From contig NZ_CP032616.1 of the NCBI RefSeq assembly GCF_003626975.1, forward strand, positions 5,822,399 through 5,886,398: a DNA stretch of 64,000 bases. Direction: 5' to 3'. Under the pieces are notes generated by a model. That model had not been told where the DNA came from. It did not search any database and worked only from the letters and a program-made list of their open reading frames with translations. This stretch comes from Pseudomonas sp. DY-1 (GTDB lineage Bacteria > Pseudomonadota > Gammaproteobacteria > Pseudomonadales > Pseudomonadaceae). Of this stretch, positions 8,083-17,798 are shown one piece after another (within the stretch, counting starts at the first letter, position 1; each line of letters opens with the position of its first letter). Position numbers and translations under genes: made by a program.

Positions 8083-8952
8083 ATGACCCGCCCCAGTGAT
8101 CCGGCCGAACTGGCCGCTTACTACGACGTGCAATACAACGCTCGCGCCAGCGTCGAAGACTTCGATCAGTACCCGCGCCAGTACCGCGCACTGAGCGACT
8201 CAGCCCACGCGAGCCTGAAGTGCTTCAAGGATGTGTCCTACGGGCCGGGTACCGGTGAGCGGTTGGATATCTTCCCTGCCGAGCAGCCGAACGCGCCGGT
8301 GCTGTTGTTCATCCATGGCGGCTATTGGCGTGCCCTTTCCAAGGCCGATTCGGCATTCATGGCGCCAGCCCTGACCGCTGCCGGCGCTTGCGTGGTGGTG
8401 CTGGACTACGACCTGACTCCGGCCGTGACCCTCGATCACATCGTCGACCAGACCCGCCGCTCGCTGGCCTGGCTGCACCGGCATATCGCCGATTTCGGCG
8501 GCGATCCGCAGCTCCTGTATGCGAGCGGCAGCTCGGCGGGCGGGCACCTCACCGGGATGCTGCTGGCTGGAGGCTGGCACGGACGCTATGGCGTGCCGGA
8601 CAGTGTGCTGCGTGGTGCGCTCCCCATCAGTGGGCTGTTTGATCTGCGACCGTTGCTGGAAACGCATATCAATGGCTGGATGGGAATGGACGAAGCGGCG
8701 GCGCGGCGCAACAGCCCGACTTTCCGTTTGCCGACGCGGGGAGCCGAGCTGGTGATCAGCTATGGCGCGCAGGAAACGGCGGAATTTGCGCGCCAGTCCC
8801 ACGAGTTCCTCGACGCCTGGATCGCGAGGGGGCTGCCAGGTCGCTTCGTGGCCGCACCGGGCAAGAACCACTTCGATGTCGTGCTGGAGCTAGGCCAGCC
8901 GGGGACGCAGCTGTATCGGGCAGTGTGCGAACTCATGGGCCTGAATGGGTGA
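8083..8952 (+). CDS. Alpha/beta hydrolase, arylformamidase/esterase-like, 289 aa
   Basis: Cytoplasmic alpha/beta hydrolase of the kynurenine-formamidase-like esterase group. It has the oxyanion motif HGGYW at 78-82, the nucleophile elbow GSSAG with Ser151, and a late GKNHFDV with the likely catalytic His. The start at 8083 follows a GGAGG ribosome-binding site by five bases. A formamidase would fit thematically, since kynurenine breakdown yields anthranilate and antABC is nearby, but no kynureninase or tryptophan dioxygenase is in the window, so that role is inference. A general carboxylesterase is the alternative. Confidence 0.8.
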   Translation: MTRPSDPAELAAYYDVQYNARASVEDFDQYPRQYRALSDSAHASLKCFKDVSYGPGTGERLDIFPAEQPNAPVLLFIHGGYWRALSKADSAFMAPALTAAGACVVVLDYDLTPAVTLDHIVDQTRRSLAWLHRHIADFGGDPQLLYASGSSAGGHLTGMLLAGGWHGRYGVPDSVLRGALPISGLFDLRPLLETHINGWMGMDEAAARRNSPTFRLPTRGAELVISYGAQETAEFARQSHEFLDAWIARGLPGRFVAAPGKNHFDVVLELGQPGTQLYRAVCELMGLNG

Positions 8953-9017
8953 GCCTGTAGAAGGTGCGAATTCATTGGCTATGTCTGCATTACGTCTTGC
9001 AAGGAGCTGCATTGCCC

Positions 9018-9072
9018 GTAGGAGCTGGCTTGCCAGCGAATGGCCGCGTTTCGCTGGCAAGCCAGCTCCTAC
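9018..9072. repeat. REP-like inverted pair (GTAGGAGCTGGC)
   Basis: GTAGGAGCTGGCTTGCCAGC (from 9018) is mirrored by GCTGGCAAGCCAGCTCCTAC (ending 9072), forming a hairpin of about 20 bp. A GCGAATGAATTCGCCCCTAC arm of the second repeat family follows near 9124-9143. Confidence 0.8.
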
Positions 9073-9159
9073 AAGGCTCTTGGCCTGATGGTCAATCTCT
9101 CGCAACAGCTAACGCAGACATAGCGAATGAATTCGCCCCTACAAGGAAAGCAGCGGTGA

Positions 9160-10023
9160 TCAACCCACCAACCCCCTCAGCTGCCTGGTGATCCGCTGCT
9201 TCTCGTCCAGCCGCTGCATGATGCGCTGGACGATTTCGTAGCGGGTGGTGGCAACGCGCTTCATCTCCGCCAGGGCCTGCAGGGCGATGGCGGATTTCTC
9301 CAGGCCGGCGCGGGTCGAACCGTCCACTTGTGCAAGGCCCGTACGTGCGTTTTCCGAGGCCTGTTGCAAGCCTCCGACAATCTCCCTGATCTGTTCGCTC
9401 GCCTCGTTGGCACGGCGGGCGAGGTGGCGCACCTCGTCTGCCACCACGGCGAATCCACGGCCCTGTTCGCCAGCGCGTGCCGCTTCAATGGCGGCGTTGA
9501 GAGCCAGCAGGTTGGTCTGTTTGGCGATCTCCTGGATGCTGCCGACGATGGAGCCGATGCGCTGTGACTGATCGCTGAGGTCGTTGAACACTTCAGTGAT
9601 ATGTCCCATGTACTGGCCCAGTTCGCCGATGGAGTTTTTCGAGTCCTCGATGCTGTTGGTGGAGAGCTGCAAGTTCTCGCCCGCCTGGCGAGCCAGGCTG
9701 TTGGCCTGTTGCATGTCTTCCGCGCTTTCGGCGATGGCCAGGCCAAGGTCGGCCAGGCGGGCCAGCAGGTGTTCGAGGGGTAGGGTTAGGACCGGCGCTA
9801 CCGGGATTTCCAGCGCGGGCGGTGGAGCGGGTAGCGGTTCCGGCGCCGGTTGGTTCAGCGGGACCTCGACTACCCGGGCTGGCAGGTGGTGGTAGAGCAG
9901 CCCACCACAAAGGGTACAGGCGCTCGCCAGGAGCAGGGGCCAGGAGCTGGCCAGCAACCAGGCAGCGAGCATGAAGAGTCCGCCGAGACAGAGCAGCAGG
10001 GCGGCCAGGGATTTTCGGGGCAT
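9160..10023 (-). CDS. Short methyl-accepting chemotaxis protein without a periplasmic domain, 287 aa
   Basis: Signalling protein of the chemoreceptor family. Two N-terminal hydrophobic segments (about residues 5-25 and 27-45) are separated by only a few residues, so there is no periplasmic sensor. A Pro-rich linker (56-78) leads to a signalling domain whose hairpin tip is [20 protein letters not shown], the most conserved chemoreceptor segment. The chain is about half the normal length and ends soon after the signalling region, so adaptation regions are short. It stands alone between repeat-bearing gaps. Its stimulus is unknown; sensing from within the membrane or cytoplasm is inferred. Confidence 0.88.
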   Translation of the reverse strand: MPRKSLAALLLCLGGLFMLAAWLLASSWPLLLASACTLCGGLLYHHLPARVVEVPLNQPAPEPLPAPPPALEIPVAPVLTLPLEHLLARLADLGLAIAESAEDMQQANSLARQAGENLQLSTNSIEDSKNSIGELGQYMGHITEVFNDLSDQSQRIGSIVGSIQEIAKQTNLLALNAAIEAARAGEQGRGFAVVADEVRHLARRANEASEQIREIVGGLQQASENARTGLAQVDGSTRAGLEKSAIALQALAEMKRVATTRYEIVQRIMQRLDEKQRITRQLRGLVG

Positions 10024-10063
10024 GGCGGTTTCCTTGTCGGGGCAGGGACTGTGGGCAAGAAAC

Positions 10064-10093
10064 CTGTTGGGGCGAATTTATTCGCCCCAACAG
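10064..10093 (-). terminator. Perfect hairpin after the OprD gene
   Basis: A 14-bp perfect inverted repeat CTGTTGGGGCGAAT/ATTCGCCCCAACAG with a two-base loop starts immediately after the OprD stop codon on the minus strand. There is no long T run, so it may act as an mRNA stabiliser or a REP-derived terminator. Confidence 0.65.
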
Positions 10094-10096
10094 GGC

Positions 10097-11350
10097 TTAG
10101 AACAGTGCCAGGGTGTAGTTGAGGATCAGACGGTTCTCGTCGATGTCGGTGCGATAGTTGGAACGTGCGGTGACATTGCGGATGCGCACGCCCAACCCCT
10201 TGAGCGAGCCGCTCTGGATCACGTAGCCGATATCCAGGTCGCGTTCCCAGTCCTCGCCTTCGAAGCCCTTACCGGTATCCACGTTGTCGCCCTTGATGTA
10301 GCGCACCGTGGTGGTCAGGCCGGGGATGCCGAGGGCGGCGAAGTCGTAGTCATGGCGCACCTGCCAGGAGCGCTCATCCGCCGAGGCGAACTCGTAGGTC
10401 GGCACTTCGTTGCCCAGCGGCGTGATGTTGGCGAACACCTTGGGGAAGCCCTGGTCGCCGTACATACCCTGGTAGCCGACGAAGAAGGTATGGCCGCCTC
10501 GCTTGGCCGAGAGCAGAGAGTAGAAGGCCTGGTTGTCGACCTCGCCGATCAGCTTCTTGCCGTCCTCGGAAGAATCGTAGAAGCCCATGTTGGCGCCCAG
10601 CACCCAGTCACCCACCGGCTCGGCGTGCTTGAGGCTGATCAGGCGCTGGTCGTAGATGTCTTCGAGCTGCGCGTACCAGGTACCCACCGTGGTGCGGTTG
10701 GCGTTGAAGGCGTAGTCGGCACCGGCGTAGTTGAAGGCATCGCTGGAAGCCTGCCGTTGCGGCTGGTAGCCGATCTGAGCCTGGATCTTGTCGTCGCCGG
10801 CCTCGTTGCGCAGGCTTGTACCGGTCAGATGGCCGCCTTGCAAGGTCAGCCCGGCGATCTCGGTGGAGGTGATGCTGGCACCCTGGTAGCTGGGCGGCAG
10901 CAGGCGGATGTCGCTGAACATCAGCACGGGCAGGTTGGGTTGCAGTTCGCCGACTTTCAGCTCGGTCTTCGACACGCGCATTTTGCCGGCCACGCCCAGG
11001 CGGCTGTAGTCGTCGGCGGCCTCGCCATCTTCCTGCACCGGCAGCAGGCCGGTGTTCACCCGGTCGGGACTGCTGTCGAGCTTGATGCCGAGGGTGCCGA
11101 TGGCATCGATGCCGAAACCGACCGGGCCGGGCGTGTAGCCGGACTTGAAGTTGAGGATGAAGCCCTGGGCCCATTCCTCGGCCTTGGACTGCTGGTTCGG
11201 CCCGACGATGTCGGAGAAATCGCGACTGAAGTAATAGTTGCGCAGTTGCAGCGTGGCGGTGGAATCCGCGATGAAGCCGGACTCTGCAGCCAGGGCGGAA
11301 AGCGGGAGGGTGCTCAAGAGGATCGGGAACGCACGGGACTTGTAGATCAT
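10097..11350 (-). CDS. OprD family outer-membrane porin of the anthranilate cluster, 417 aa
   Basis: OprD-type specific porin. The start at 11350 gives a good signal peptide ([19 protein letters not shown] followed by LAAES); an in-frame ATG 36 bases upstream adds a charged tail and is less likely. The mature chain opens with an OprD-like [15 protein letters not shown] strand and ends LNYTLALF with the terminal aromatic residue. It follows the Liv-type ABC genes on the same strand after 130 bases, so the likely role is outer-membrane entry of anthranilate or a related aromatic acid. The substrate is inferred from position only. Confidence 0.9.
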   Translation of the reverse strand: MIYKSRAFPILLSTLPLSALAAESGFIADSTATLQLRNYYFSRDFSDIVGPNQQSKAEEWAQGFILNFKSGYTPGPVGFGIDAIGTLGIKLDSSPDRVNTGLLPVQEDGEAADDYSRLGVAGKMRVSKTELKVGELQPNLPVLMFSDIRLLPPSYQGASITSTEIAGLTLQGGHLTGTSLRNEAGDDKIQAQIGYQPQRQASSDAFNYAGADYAFNANRTTVGTWYAQLEDIYDQRLISLKHAEPVGDWVLGANMGFYDSSEDGKKLIGEVDNQAFYSLLSAKRGGHTFFVGYQGMYGDQGFPKVFANITPLGNEVPTYEFASADERSWQVRHDYDFAALGIPGLTTTVRYIKGDNVDTGKGFEGEDWERDLDIGYVIQSGSLKGLGVRIRNVTARSNYRTDIDENRLILNYTLALF

Positions 11351-11480
11351 CGCAAGGCTCTTCTTCTTCTGGTTTTCAGGGCGCACCCGTCCGCCGCCGG
11401 CTTTTGCTGAGCCGGTGGGGAGCGGATTGCGTCGGGATTACCGGTCCGTCTTGACTACGGGCCGGGAGGCTGGGCGTTGG

Positions 11481-12170
11481 TCAGACGCCCAGGTATCGAT
11501 GCGACAACTCCGGTGTCGCGGCGAGCTGGTCCGGCGTGCCCTGCCAGACCTGTCGGCCCTTCTCGATGATGTGGTGGCGATCGACCACCCGCGCCATCTC
11601 CTTGAGGTTCTTGTCGATGACCAGGATGGTCTCGCCCTCTGCCTTGAGGGTCACCAGGCAGTTCCAGATGGTCTCGCGGATCACCGGGGCCAAGCCTTCG
11701 GTGGCTTCGTCGAGGATCAGCAACTGCGGGTTGGTCATCAGCGCGCGGCCGACGACCAGCATCTGCTGCTCGCCTCCGGAGAGGGTCTTCGACAACTGCT
11801 CCTGGCGCTCTTCCAGGCGCGGGAACAGGGCGTAGATGCGTGCCAGGTCCCACTTGCCGCCCTTGGTGGCGGTAGCCAGCAGGTTCTCCTTCACGCTCAG
11901 GCTGCCGAAGGTGCGGCGGCCCTCCGGCACCAGGCCGAGGCCCGCCTGGGCGATGCGGTAGGGCGTGGCGCCGCGCATCTCCTGGCCGTGTATGCGGATG
12001 CTCCCGGCACTGGGCTTGAGCAGGCCCATGATGGATTTCACGGTGGTGGTCTTGCCCATGCCGTTGCGGCCGATCAGTGAGACCACCTGACCCTGTTCGA
12101 TCGTCAGGTGCATGTCGAACAACACCTGGCTCAGACCGTAGCCGGCCTGCAATCCACTGACTTCAAGCAT
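11481..12170 (-). CDS. LivF-type ABC transporter ATP-binding protein, 229 aa
   Basis: One of the two ATPases of a branched-chain-amino-acid-type (HAAT) importer. The Walker A is GRNGMGKTT (34-42), the signature LSGGEQQ lies near 133, and the Walker B LLILDEA near 153. The start at 12170 overlaps the end of the upstream livG-type gene by eight bases. It is the last ABC component before the OprD gene. LivF relatives import amino acids, amides, urea or aromatic acids; the link to antABC favours an aromatic substrate. Confidence 0.92.
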   Translation of the reverse strand: MLEVSGLQAGYGLSQVLFDMHLTIEQGQVVSLIGRNGMGKTTTVKSIMGLLKPSAGSIRIHGQEMRGATPYRIAQAGLGLVPEGRRTFGSLSVKENLLATATKGGKWDLARIYALFPRLEERQEQLSKTLSGGEQQMLVVGRALMTNPQLLILDEATEGLAPVIRETIWNCLVTLKAEGETILVIDKNLKEMARVVDRHHIIEKGRQVWQGTPDQLAATPELSHRYLGV

Positions 12171-12912
12171 GTTCTTCCCCCAGGTAGGCGGCGCGGACCT
12201 GCGCGTTGCTGCGGACTTCTTCGACGGAGCCGGTGAGGATCGTCTGGCCATAGACCAGCACGGTGATGCGGTCGGCCAGGGCGAACACGGCATCCATGTC
12301 GTGCTCCACCAGCAGGATGGCGTAGCGCCCCTTGAGCGACTGGAGCAGATCGGTCATCCGCGCGGATTCTTCCGCACCCATGCCCGCCATGGGTTCGTCC
12401 AGCAGCAGGACAGATGCCTCCTGGGCCAGCGCCAGGGCTAGCTCCAGCTGGCGGCGTTCACCGTGGGACAGCTCGCTAACCAGGTCCTGCGCGCGGCGGC
12501 CGAGGCCGACCTGTTCCAGGTAGTCCTGGGCCGGGTCCAGCAAGCTGCGGTCGCGGGACAGCGGGCGCCACATGCCGAAACTCTTGCCTTCGCGAGCGGC
12601 GATGGCCACGGCGACGTTCTCCAGCAGGCTGAAGTCCGCGTAGAGCTGGCTGACCTGGAAGGAGCGGGCCAGGCCCAGGCGCGGCCGCTCATGGGCCGGC
12701 ACTTCGGTGATGTCCCGGCCGGCGAAGAGGATCTGCCCCTTGTCCGGCCGGATTTCCCCGGCGATCTGCGAGATAAGCGTCGACTTGCCCGCGCCGTTGG
12801 GGCCGATGATCGCGTGCAACTCGCCAGCGGCCAGCTCCAGGTTGGCGCCGTTAGTGGCTTTCACTGCACCGAACGCCTTCTCCAGGCCACGGATGGACAG
12901 TTGCGCGCTCAT
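12163..12912 (-). CDS. LivG-type ABC transporter ATP-binding protein, 249 aa
   Basis: Second ATPase of the HAAT importer. The Walker A is GPNGAGKST (37-45), the signature LSHGERRQLELA lies near 148 and the Walker B SVLLLDEPMAGM near 166, and the C-terminal extension typical of LivG is present (RAAYLGEEHA). It overlaps the upstream permease gene by four bases (ATGA) and the downstream LivF-type gene by eight, which indicates translational coupling. Confidence 0.92.
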   Translation of the reverse strand: MSAQLSIRGLEKAFGAVKATNGANLELAAGELHAIIGPNGAGKSTLISQIAGEIRPDKGQILFAGRDITEVPAHERPRLGLARSFQVSQLYADFSLLENVAVAIAAREGKSFGMWRPLSRDRSLLDPAQDYLEQVGLGRRAQDLVSELSHGERRQLELALALAQEASVLLLDEPMAGMGAEESARMTDLLQSLKGRYAILLVEHDMDAVFALADRITVLVYGQTILTGSVEEVRSNAQVRAAYLGEEHA

Positions 12913-13928
12913 GGATGCACCTCACGGGTGGTGGCGACAGGGGAGGACTTGGAGTAAGCCTTGCGCGGCCGCTGGCGGGCCATCAGCAGGCCGTAGATGC
13001 CCTGGCGGCCGAACAGCACTACCAGCAGCAGGAGGGGGCCGAAGATCAGCAGCCAGTGCTCGGTCCACAGGCTCAGCAGCTGTTCCAGACCGAGGTAGGC
13101 GGCCGCCCCCAGCACCGGGCCGAGGAGGGTACCGACGCCACCGAGGATGACCATCGCCATCAGCTCGCCGGACTTCTGCCAGGCGCCCATGTCAGGGCTG
13201 ACGAACAGCGCGTAGTTGGCCCAGAGCACGCCGGCCAGGCCCGCGCCGAGGCCGGCGATGACGAAGGTGGTGAGGCGGTAGCGCAGGGGTTTCAGACCGA
13301 GGCTGATGGTGCGTCGCTCGCTCTGCTTGAGGCCGCGCAGGACGAAGCCGAAGCGCGACCCGACCAGGCGCCGGCAGAACAGCAGCCAGGTCACCAGCAG
13401 GGCCACGCAGAGGTAATAGAACTGGTTGGCGTCGTTCAGGTCGAGGCCGGGCAGGCTGTTGCGCTCGTTCATCAGGATGCCGTCGTCGCCACCATAGAGC
13501 GACAGCGAGCCGAGGATGAAGTAGAGCATCTGGCTGAAGGCGAGGGTGATCATGATGAACTGTACGCCGCTGGTACGCAGCGACAGGTAGCCCATCACCA
13601 GGCCCAGCAGGGCGCAGCAGAGCAGGGCCAGCGGCCAGACGATGAGCGCGCTGTTGCTGCCTTCCCAGCCCCACAGCGGCATCGCCTGCGAGCTGTGGAA
13701 GGCGATGATGCCGACCACGTAGCCGCCCAGGCCGAAGAAGGCCGCGTGGCCGAAGCTGACCAGGGCGCCGTAGCCGATCAGCAAATCCAGGCTGGCGGCG
13801 GCCATGCCGTAGATGGCCAGGCGCGTGAACAGACTGACCAGGAAGGGTTCGTCGAACAGCGCCGCCACCAGGGGCATCAGCGCGAAGGTGGCCAGGCAGG
13901 CCAGGTCGATGAAGAGGCGTCGGGACAT
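12909..13928 (-). CDS. LivM-type ABC transporter permease, 339 aa
   Basis: Inner-membrane permease with about nine hydrophobic segments across residues 10-300, and the LivM hallmark around GYGALVSFGHAAFFGLGGY (residues 52-70). The C-terminal tail after residue 318 is basic and cytoplasmic. It pairs with the LivH-type permease encoded ten bases upstream and overlaps the LivG-type gene by four bases. Part of the anthranilate-linked importer. Confidence 0.92.
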   Translation of the reverse strand: MSRRLFIDLACLATFALMPLVAALFDEPFLVSLFTRLAIYGMAAASLDLLIGYGALVSFGHAAFFGLGGYVVGIIAFHSSQAMPLWGWEGSNSALIVWPLALLCCALLGLVMGYLSLRTSGVQFIMITLAFSQMLYFILGSLSLYGGDDGILMNERNSLPGLDLNDANQFYYLCVALLVTWLLFCRRLVGSRFGFVLRGLKQSERRTISLGLKPLRYRLTTFVIAGLGAGLAGVLWANYALFVSPDMGAWQKSGELMAMVILGGVGTLLGPVLGAAAYLGLEQLLSLWTEHWLLIFGPLLLLVVLFGRQGIYGLLMARQRPRKAYSKSSPVATTREVHP

Positions 13929-13938
13929 GGAATTCTCC

Positions 13939-14850
13939 TCAGGCGCGGGACGGCAGCAGGCCGCGTGGACGCACCAGCAGCACCAGGGCCATGACGATGT
14001 AGGCGCTGGCGGAAATCAACCCGGCGCTCAGCGCGCCGCTGACCTCGGCCGGCAACAGCTGGTCCAGCAGTTGCGGGATGTAGGCGCGGCCCAGGCTGTC
14101 GACCATGCCGATCAGCAGGGCGCCCACCAGGGCACCGCGCACCGAGCCAACGCCGCCGACGACGATGACCACGAAAGTAGTGATCAGCACCTTCTCGCCC
14201 ATGCCGATCTCTACCGAGAGCAGCGGCGCGGCCATGAATCCGGCGAGGCCGCAGAGCATGCAGCCGAAGACGAATACCAGGGTGTAAAGACGGCTGATGT
14301 TCACCCCCAGCGCACCGACCATCTCGTGGTCGTCGGCGCCGGCGCGGATCAGCATGCCCAGGCGGGTGTGGTTGATCAGCAGCCACATGCCCAATGCCAC
14401 CAGCAGGCCAGCGCCGATGAACAGCAGGCGGCTGACCGGGTACATCAGGCCGGGGAGCACTTCGACGAAGGCGTTGTACCAGTCCGGCGTCGGCATGGCC
14501 GGCGGGCTGCGGCCGAACAGCAGGGTGATCAGCTCGTTGGTGAAGAACACCACTGCGAGGGTGGCCAGCACCTGGTCCAGATGGTCGCGGTTGTAGAGGC
14601 GGCGGATGATCCCGGTCTCGATCACCAGGCCGTAGAGCGCGGCACCGGCCAGGGCGGCGAGGCCGCCGAGCCAGAACGAGCCGCTGGCGATGGCGGTATA
14701 GGCGGCACAGAAGGCGCCGACCATATAGAAGGCGCCATGGGCCAGGTTGATGACGCCCATGATGCCGAAGATCAGCGTCAGGCCGGAGGCGAGCAGAAAC
14801 AGCAGCGCGCTGTACTGCAGGCCATTGAGAAGTTGTTCGAGCAACAGCAT
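13939..14850 (-). CDS. LivH-type ABC transporter permease, 303 aa
   Basis: Inner-membrane permease of the HAAT importer. Hydrophobic segments run throughout, with the family signature GVINLAHGAFYMVGA (31-45) and a late VVIVVGGVGSVRGALVGALL segment. It follows the substrate-binding-protein gene after a 61-base gap that contains a GC-rich hairpin (14871-14893) without a T run, probably setting higher expression of the binding protein than of the membrane parts. Confidence 0.92.
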   Translation of the reverse strand: MLLLEQLLNGLQYSALLFLLASGLTLIFGIMGVINLAHGAFYMVGAFCAAYTAIASGSFWLGGLAALAGAALYGLVIETGIIRRLYNRDHLDQVLATLAVVFFTNELITLLFGRSPPAMPTPDWYNAFVEVLPGLMYPVSRLLFIGAGLLVALGMWLLINHTRLGMLIRAGADDHEMVGALGVNISRLYTLVFVFGCMLCGLAGFMAAPLLSVEIGMGEKVLITTFVVIVVGGVGSVRGALVGALLIGMVDSLGRAYIPQLLDQLLPAEVSGALSAGLISASAYIVMALVLLVRPRGLLPSRA

Positions 14851-14870
14851 GGCGAAGTCCTGCGGTGGTG

Positions 14871-14893
14871 GCCCGCCGGTGTGGCCGGCGGGC
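14871..14893 (-). terminator. GC-rich hairpin between binding-protein and permease genes
   Basis: A 9-bp stem GCCCGCCGG/CCGGCGGGC lies after the binding-protein stop codon. No U tract follows, so it is more likely an mRNA-stabilising or partial-termination element than a full terminator. Confidence 0.5.
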
Positions 14894-14911
14894 TGGCGGA
14901 TCAGATTGGAA

Positions 14912-16075
14912 TCAGAGCGCGCACTGGGTCGCGTAACTGTCCACCTGGGCCTTGGCGATGGTCTTCACCGGCACTTCGGCGAGCTTGCCGTCGGCGCCGG
15001 CCTGGACCTTGAGCAGGTGCCAGTCGATCACCGCATGCTGGTTGCTACCGAAGCGGAAGTCGCCACGTACCGAGTCGAAGCGGGCATCGCGCAGGGCCGC
15101 GCGGAAGGCGTCGGCGTCCTTGAGGTCGCCGTTGGTGGCCTTGAGTGCCGAGCCGATCAGGCGCGCGGTGTCGTAGCCCTGGGCGGCATACATGGTCGGC
15201 GCGCGGTTGTACTTCTCGGTGAAGGCCCTGATGAAGGCCTGGTTGGCCGGGTTGTCGGACTGCGGGTTCCAGCCGCTGACCACGTTGACGCCCTCGGCCA
15301 CGTTGCCGGTGGCGGCGAGCATGCGTTCATCCATGGAGAACACCGGCACCACCATCGGAATGCTCTTCGACAGGCCCGAGCTGCCGTACTGCTTGGCGAA
15401 GTTGATGCCTGCACCACCCGGGTGGAACTGGAACACGGCGTCCGGGTTCAGCGAGCGGATGCGCGCCAGTTCCACGGAGAAGTCCAGTTGGTTGAGCTTG
15501 GTGTAGATCTCGGTGACTTCGCCCTTGAAGGTGCGCTTGAACCCGGCCAGCGCATCGCGACCGGCCTGGTAGTTGGGCGCCAGGATGACCATCTTCGTGT
15601 AGCCCAGGTCGTTGGCGGCAACGCCGGCCATCTCATGGGGCACATCGTTCTGGTAGGAGGCAGCGAAGTAGTTCGGCTTGCACTGCGCGCCGGCAAGGTT
15701 GGACGGTGCGGCGTTGGTGCTGATGTAGAAACGGTCGCCCTGGGTGGCACCGTTAACCACGGCGGCCAGCACGTTGGAGAACATCACGCCGGTGTAGAGG
15801 GAGATGCCATCCAGGCTCATGCGGTCGATGATCTGCTTGCCCTTGGCGGGTTGCAGGCCGTCGTCCTCGACCACCAGTTCCACCGGCACGCCGCCGAGCT
15901 TGCCGCCTTCCTGGTCCATGGCCAGGCGGAAGGCGTCGCGGGCGTCCTCGCCGAGGTAACCGGCCGGGGTCGAAAGTGTGGTGATGAAGCCGATGCGCAC
16001 AGGTTCCTGTGCCAGGGCGGGAAGGGAAGAGGCCAGTGCGGCCCCGAGCATCGCAAGGTTCAGAGTCGTTTTCAT
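14912..16075 (-). CDS. Periplasmic substrate-binding protein of a Liv-type ABC importer, 387 aa
   Basis: Peripla_BP_6-type binding protein. A signal peptide of about 22 residues ends at PALAQ, and the mature part begins EPVRIGFITTLSTPAGYLG, the usual first lobe of leucine-binding-protein relatives. Relatives of this subgroup occur with aromatic-acid degradation genes. It lies between antC and the permease genes, all on the minus strand, so anthranilate or another aromatic acid is the likely ligand. The 186-base gap to antC holds a REP-type repeat, so it may have its own promoter. Confidence 0.9.
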   Translation of the reverse strand: MKTTLNLAMLGAALASSLPALAQEPVRIGFITTLSTPAGYLGEDARDAFRLAMDQEGGKLGGVPVELVVEDDGLQPAKGKQIIDRMSLDGISLYTGVMFSNVLAAVVNGATQGDRFYISTNAAPSNLAGAQCKPNYFAASYQNDVPHEMAGVAANDLGYTKMVILAPNYQAGRDALAGFKRTFKGEVTEIYTKLNQLDFSVELARIRSLNPDAVFQFHPGGAGINFAKQYGSSGLSKSIPMVVPVFSMDERMLAATGNVAEGVNVVSGWNPQSDNPANQAFIRAFTEKYNRAPTMYAAQGYDTARLIGSALKATNGDLKDADAFRAALRDARFDSVRGDFRFGSNQHAVIDWHLLKVQAGADGKLAEVPVKTIAKAQVDSYATQCAL

Positions 16076-16170
16076 GGTTACCGCCTTGGTTACGCAGTGC
16101 CGTCGTGACCCGGCCTGCTAGTTGTTGTGTGGGCAGTTGGTGAAGCGGGTGGAGCGTATTTGTTGTTTTG

Positions 16171-16240
16171 TGTGCCGCCGTAGGCGCGAGCTTGCCAGCA
16201 GCGCACCGCGCATTCGCCAGCAAGCTGGCTCCTACAAAGG
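16171..16240. repeat. REP-like inverted repeat
   Basis: CGTAGGCGCGAGCTTGCCAGC and, inverted, GCCAGCAAGCTGGCTCCTAC flank a GC-rich centre in the gap between antC and the binding-protein gene. It is the same family as the repeats near 9018 and 50881. Confidence 0.7.
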
Positions 16241-16261
16241 GGCCTGCGTTTGGGACGAGCC

Positions 16262-17287
16262 TCAGGTATTGCTCTCGGTGAACTTCTCGAAATACAGGTG
16301 GCCGTTGTCGATGCCGTTTTCCGTGAGCCAGGTCTTCACCGACTCGACCATCGGCGGGGGGCCGCAGAGGTACATGTCGAAGGGGGCTTCGCGCAGGGCC
16401 GCTGCATCGAAGTGCTTCGCTACGTAACCGCGCTTACCGTCCCAGTCCTGGCCTTCGTCGCTGATCACCGGGGTGAAACTGAAGTCCGGGATGCGCGCGG
16501 CATAGTTCTGGATGCGCTCCAGCTCGCAGAGGTCCGCTACCTGGCGCACGCCATAGAACAGGTGTACCGGCTGTCCGCAGCCGCCGTTCGCGGCGATATC
16601 GTCGAGCATGCCGAGGAAGGCGGAGAGGCCGGTGCCGCCGGCCACCATCAGCAGCGGTTTTTCGATGTGGCGCATGTAGAAGGCACCCAGCGGGGCTTCG
16701 AAGCGGATCTCGTCACCCACCTTGCAGCGTTCGCGGATGTAGTTGCTCATCACCCCGTCCGGCAGCAGGCGGATGAGGAACTGCAGCTTGTTCTCCGCGT
16801 TCGGTCGGTTGGCGAAGGAGTAGGAGCGTTTCGAGTCCGTGCCCGGTACCTGCAGGCGGGCGTACTGTCCCGGCAGGAAGTCCAGGTGCTGGCCGTCGAT
16901 GCCGGCATCCAGGTGGAGGATGGCGGTGGTCGGCGACACCTGCTCCACAAAGGTGACCACGCCACGCTCTTGCACCGGCCGCGCCGCGCTGCAGAGCGAT
17001 GAGGCGAAATCGAAGTAGAACGAGGCATCGGACTGCACACGGGTCTGGCAGGTGAGCATCCTGCGCTGCTCCAGGTCCTTGGCCGACAAGGCTTCTTCGT
17101 CCACGTAGTCCATTGCGTAGCGGCCAGATTCGCAGCGGCCCATGCAGGTGCCGCAGACACCCTCGCGGCAGTCCAGCGGAATGTTGATGCCGTTACGCAG
17201 GGCGGCGTCGAGCAGGATCTCGTTGCCCTGCACGGGGAAGAACAGGGTTTTGCCATCGGCAAAACTGAAGGCGACCTTGTGATTCAT
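16262..17287 (-). CDS. antC: Anthranilate 1,2-dioxygenase reductase component, 341 aa
   Basis: Transfers electrons from NADH to the AntAB oxygenase. An N-terminal plant-type 2Fe-2S domain has ligands Cys40, Cys45, Cys48 and Cys80, followed by a flavin-binding motif RSYSFANRP and nucleotide motifs GGTGLSAFLG and CGPPPMVE. This order (2Fe-2S, FAD, NAD) is that of BenC/AntC. The start at 17287 is set by the family-typical MNHKVAFSFADGKTLFFPV. It follows antB by 19 bases. Confidence 0.94.
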   Translation of the reverse strand: MNHKVAFSFADGKTLFFPVQGNEILLDAALRNGINIPLDCREGVCGTCMGRCESGRYAMDYVDEEALSAKDLEQRRMLTCQTRVQSDASFYFDFASSLCSAARPVQERGVVTFVEQVSPTTAILHLDAGIDGQHLDFLPGQYARLQVPGTDSKRSYSFANRPNAENKLQFLIRLLPDGVMSNYIRERCKVGDEIRFEAPLGAFYMRHIEKPLLMVAGGTGLSAFLGMLDDIAANGGCGQPVHLFYGVRQVADLCELERIQNYAARIPDFSFTPVISDEGQDWDGKRGYVAKHFDAAALREAPFDMYLCGPPPMVESVKTWLTENGIDNGHLYFEKFTESNT

Positions 17288-17306
17288 GGCGCATGCATCC
17301 GGGCAA

Positions 17307-17798
17307 TCAGAGGTGGTAGAAGTCGAGCACCGAGTTGATGGTGTCGTTGAGCAGGACCATGTGCTTGCGGGTGATCTTCCAACTCTCGCCGCTGGGCTTG
17401 AGGTGGTAGGTCGCATGGCCAAAGAAGTGCTCGGCCTGGCCCAGGCGGTAGTACAGGGTCTGCCAGCCGGCCGTCACTTCGAGCTGACCGTCTTCGCGCT
17501 CGGTGATGCGCACATTGCTGATCTGGTGCAGGGTGCGCGGCATCGGGATGGTCGAGGCGGCCTTGCCGGTGCGGATGCGGAACACGCGGTCTTCCAGGCC
17601 CGAGCGGTTGCTGTAGTAGATCAGCGACATGCCGCGTTTCGGGTCGGTGGTGTACTGGTGCTCGGACTCCCACTGCGGCAGGTGGTACTCGCACTGCTCG
17701 TCGAACAGGTCCAGGTAGGCGTCCCAGTCCTGGGCGTCGCACAGGGCGGACTTGCGATAGAGGAATTGTTCGATCTGGTATTGCAGCTGCGAGTTCAT
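17307..17798 (-). CDS. antB: Anthranilate 1,2-dioxygenase small subunit, 163 aa
   Basis: Beta subunit of the Rieske oxygenase, a cone-shaped NTF2-like fold that packs against AntA in the alpha3beta3 complex and has no metal. The Q-Y-Q-I-E-Q-F-L-Y start and the late HATYHLKPSGESWKITRKHM segment are typical of the BenB/AntB group. It overlaps the antA stop by four bases (ATGA), implying coupled translation and equal subunit dosage. Confidence 0.94.
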   Translation of the reverse strand: MNSQLQYQIEQFLYRKSALCDAQDWDAYLDLFDEQCEYHLPQWESEHQYTTDPKRGMSLIYYSNRSGLEDRVFRIRTGKAASTIPMPRTLHQISNVRITEREDGQLEVTAGWQTLYYRLGQAEHFFGHATYHLKPSGESWKITRKHMVLLNDTINSVLDFYHL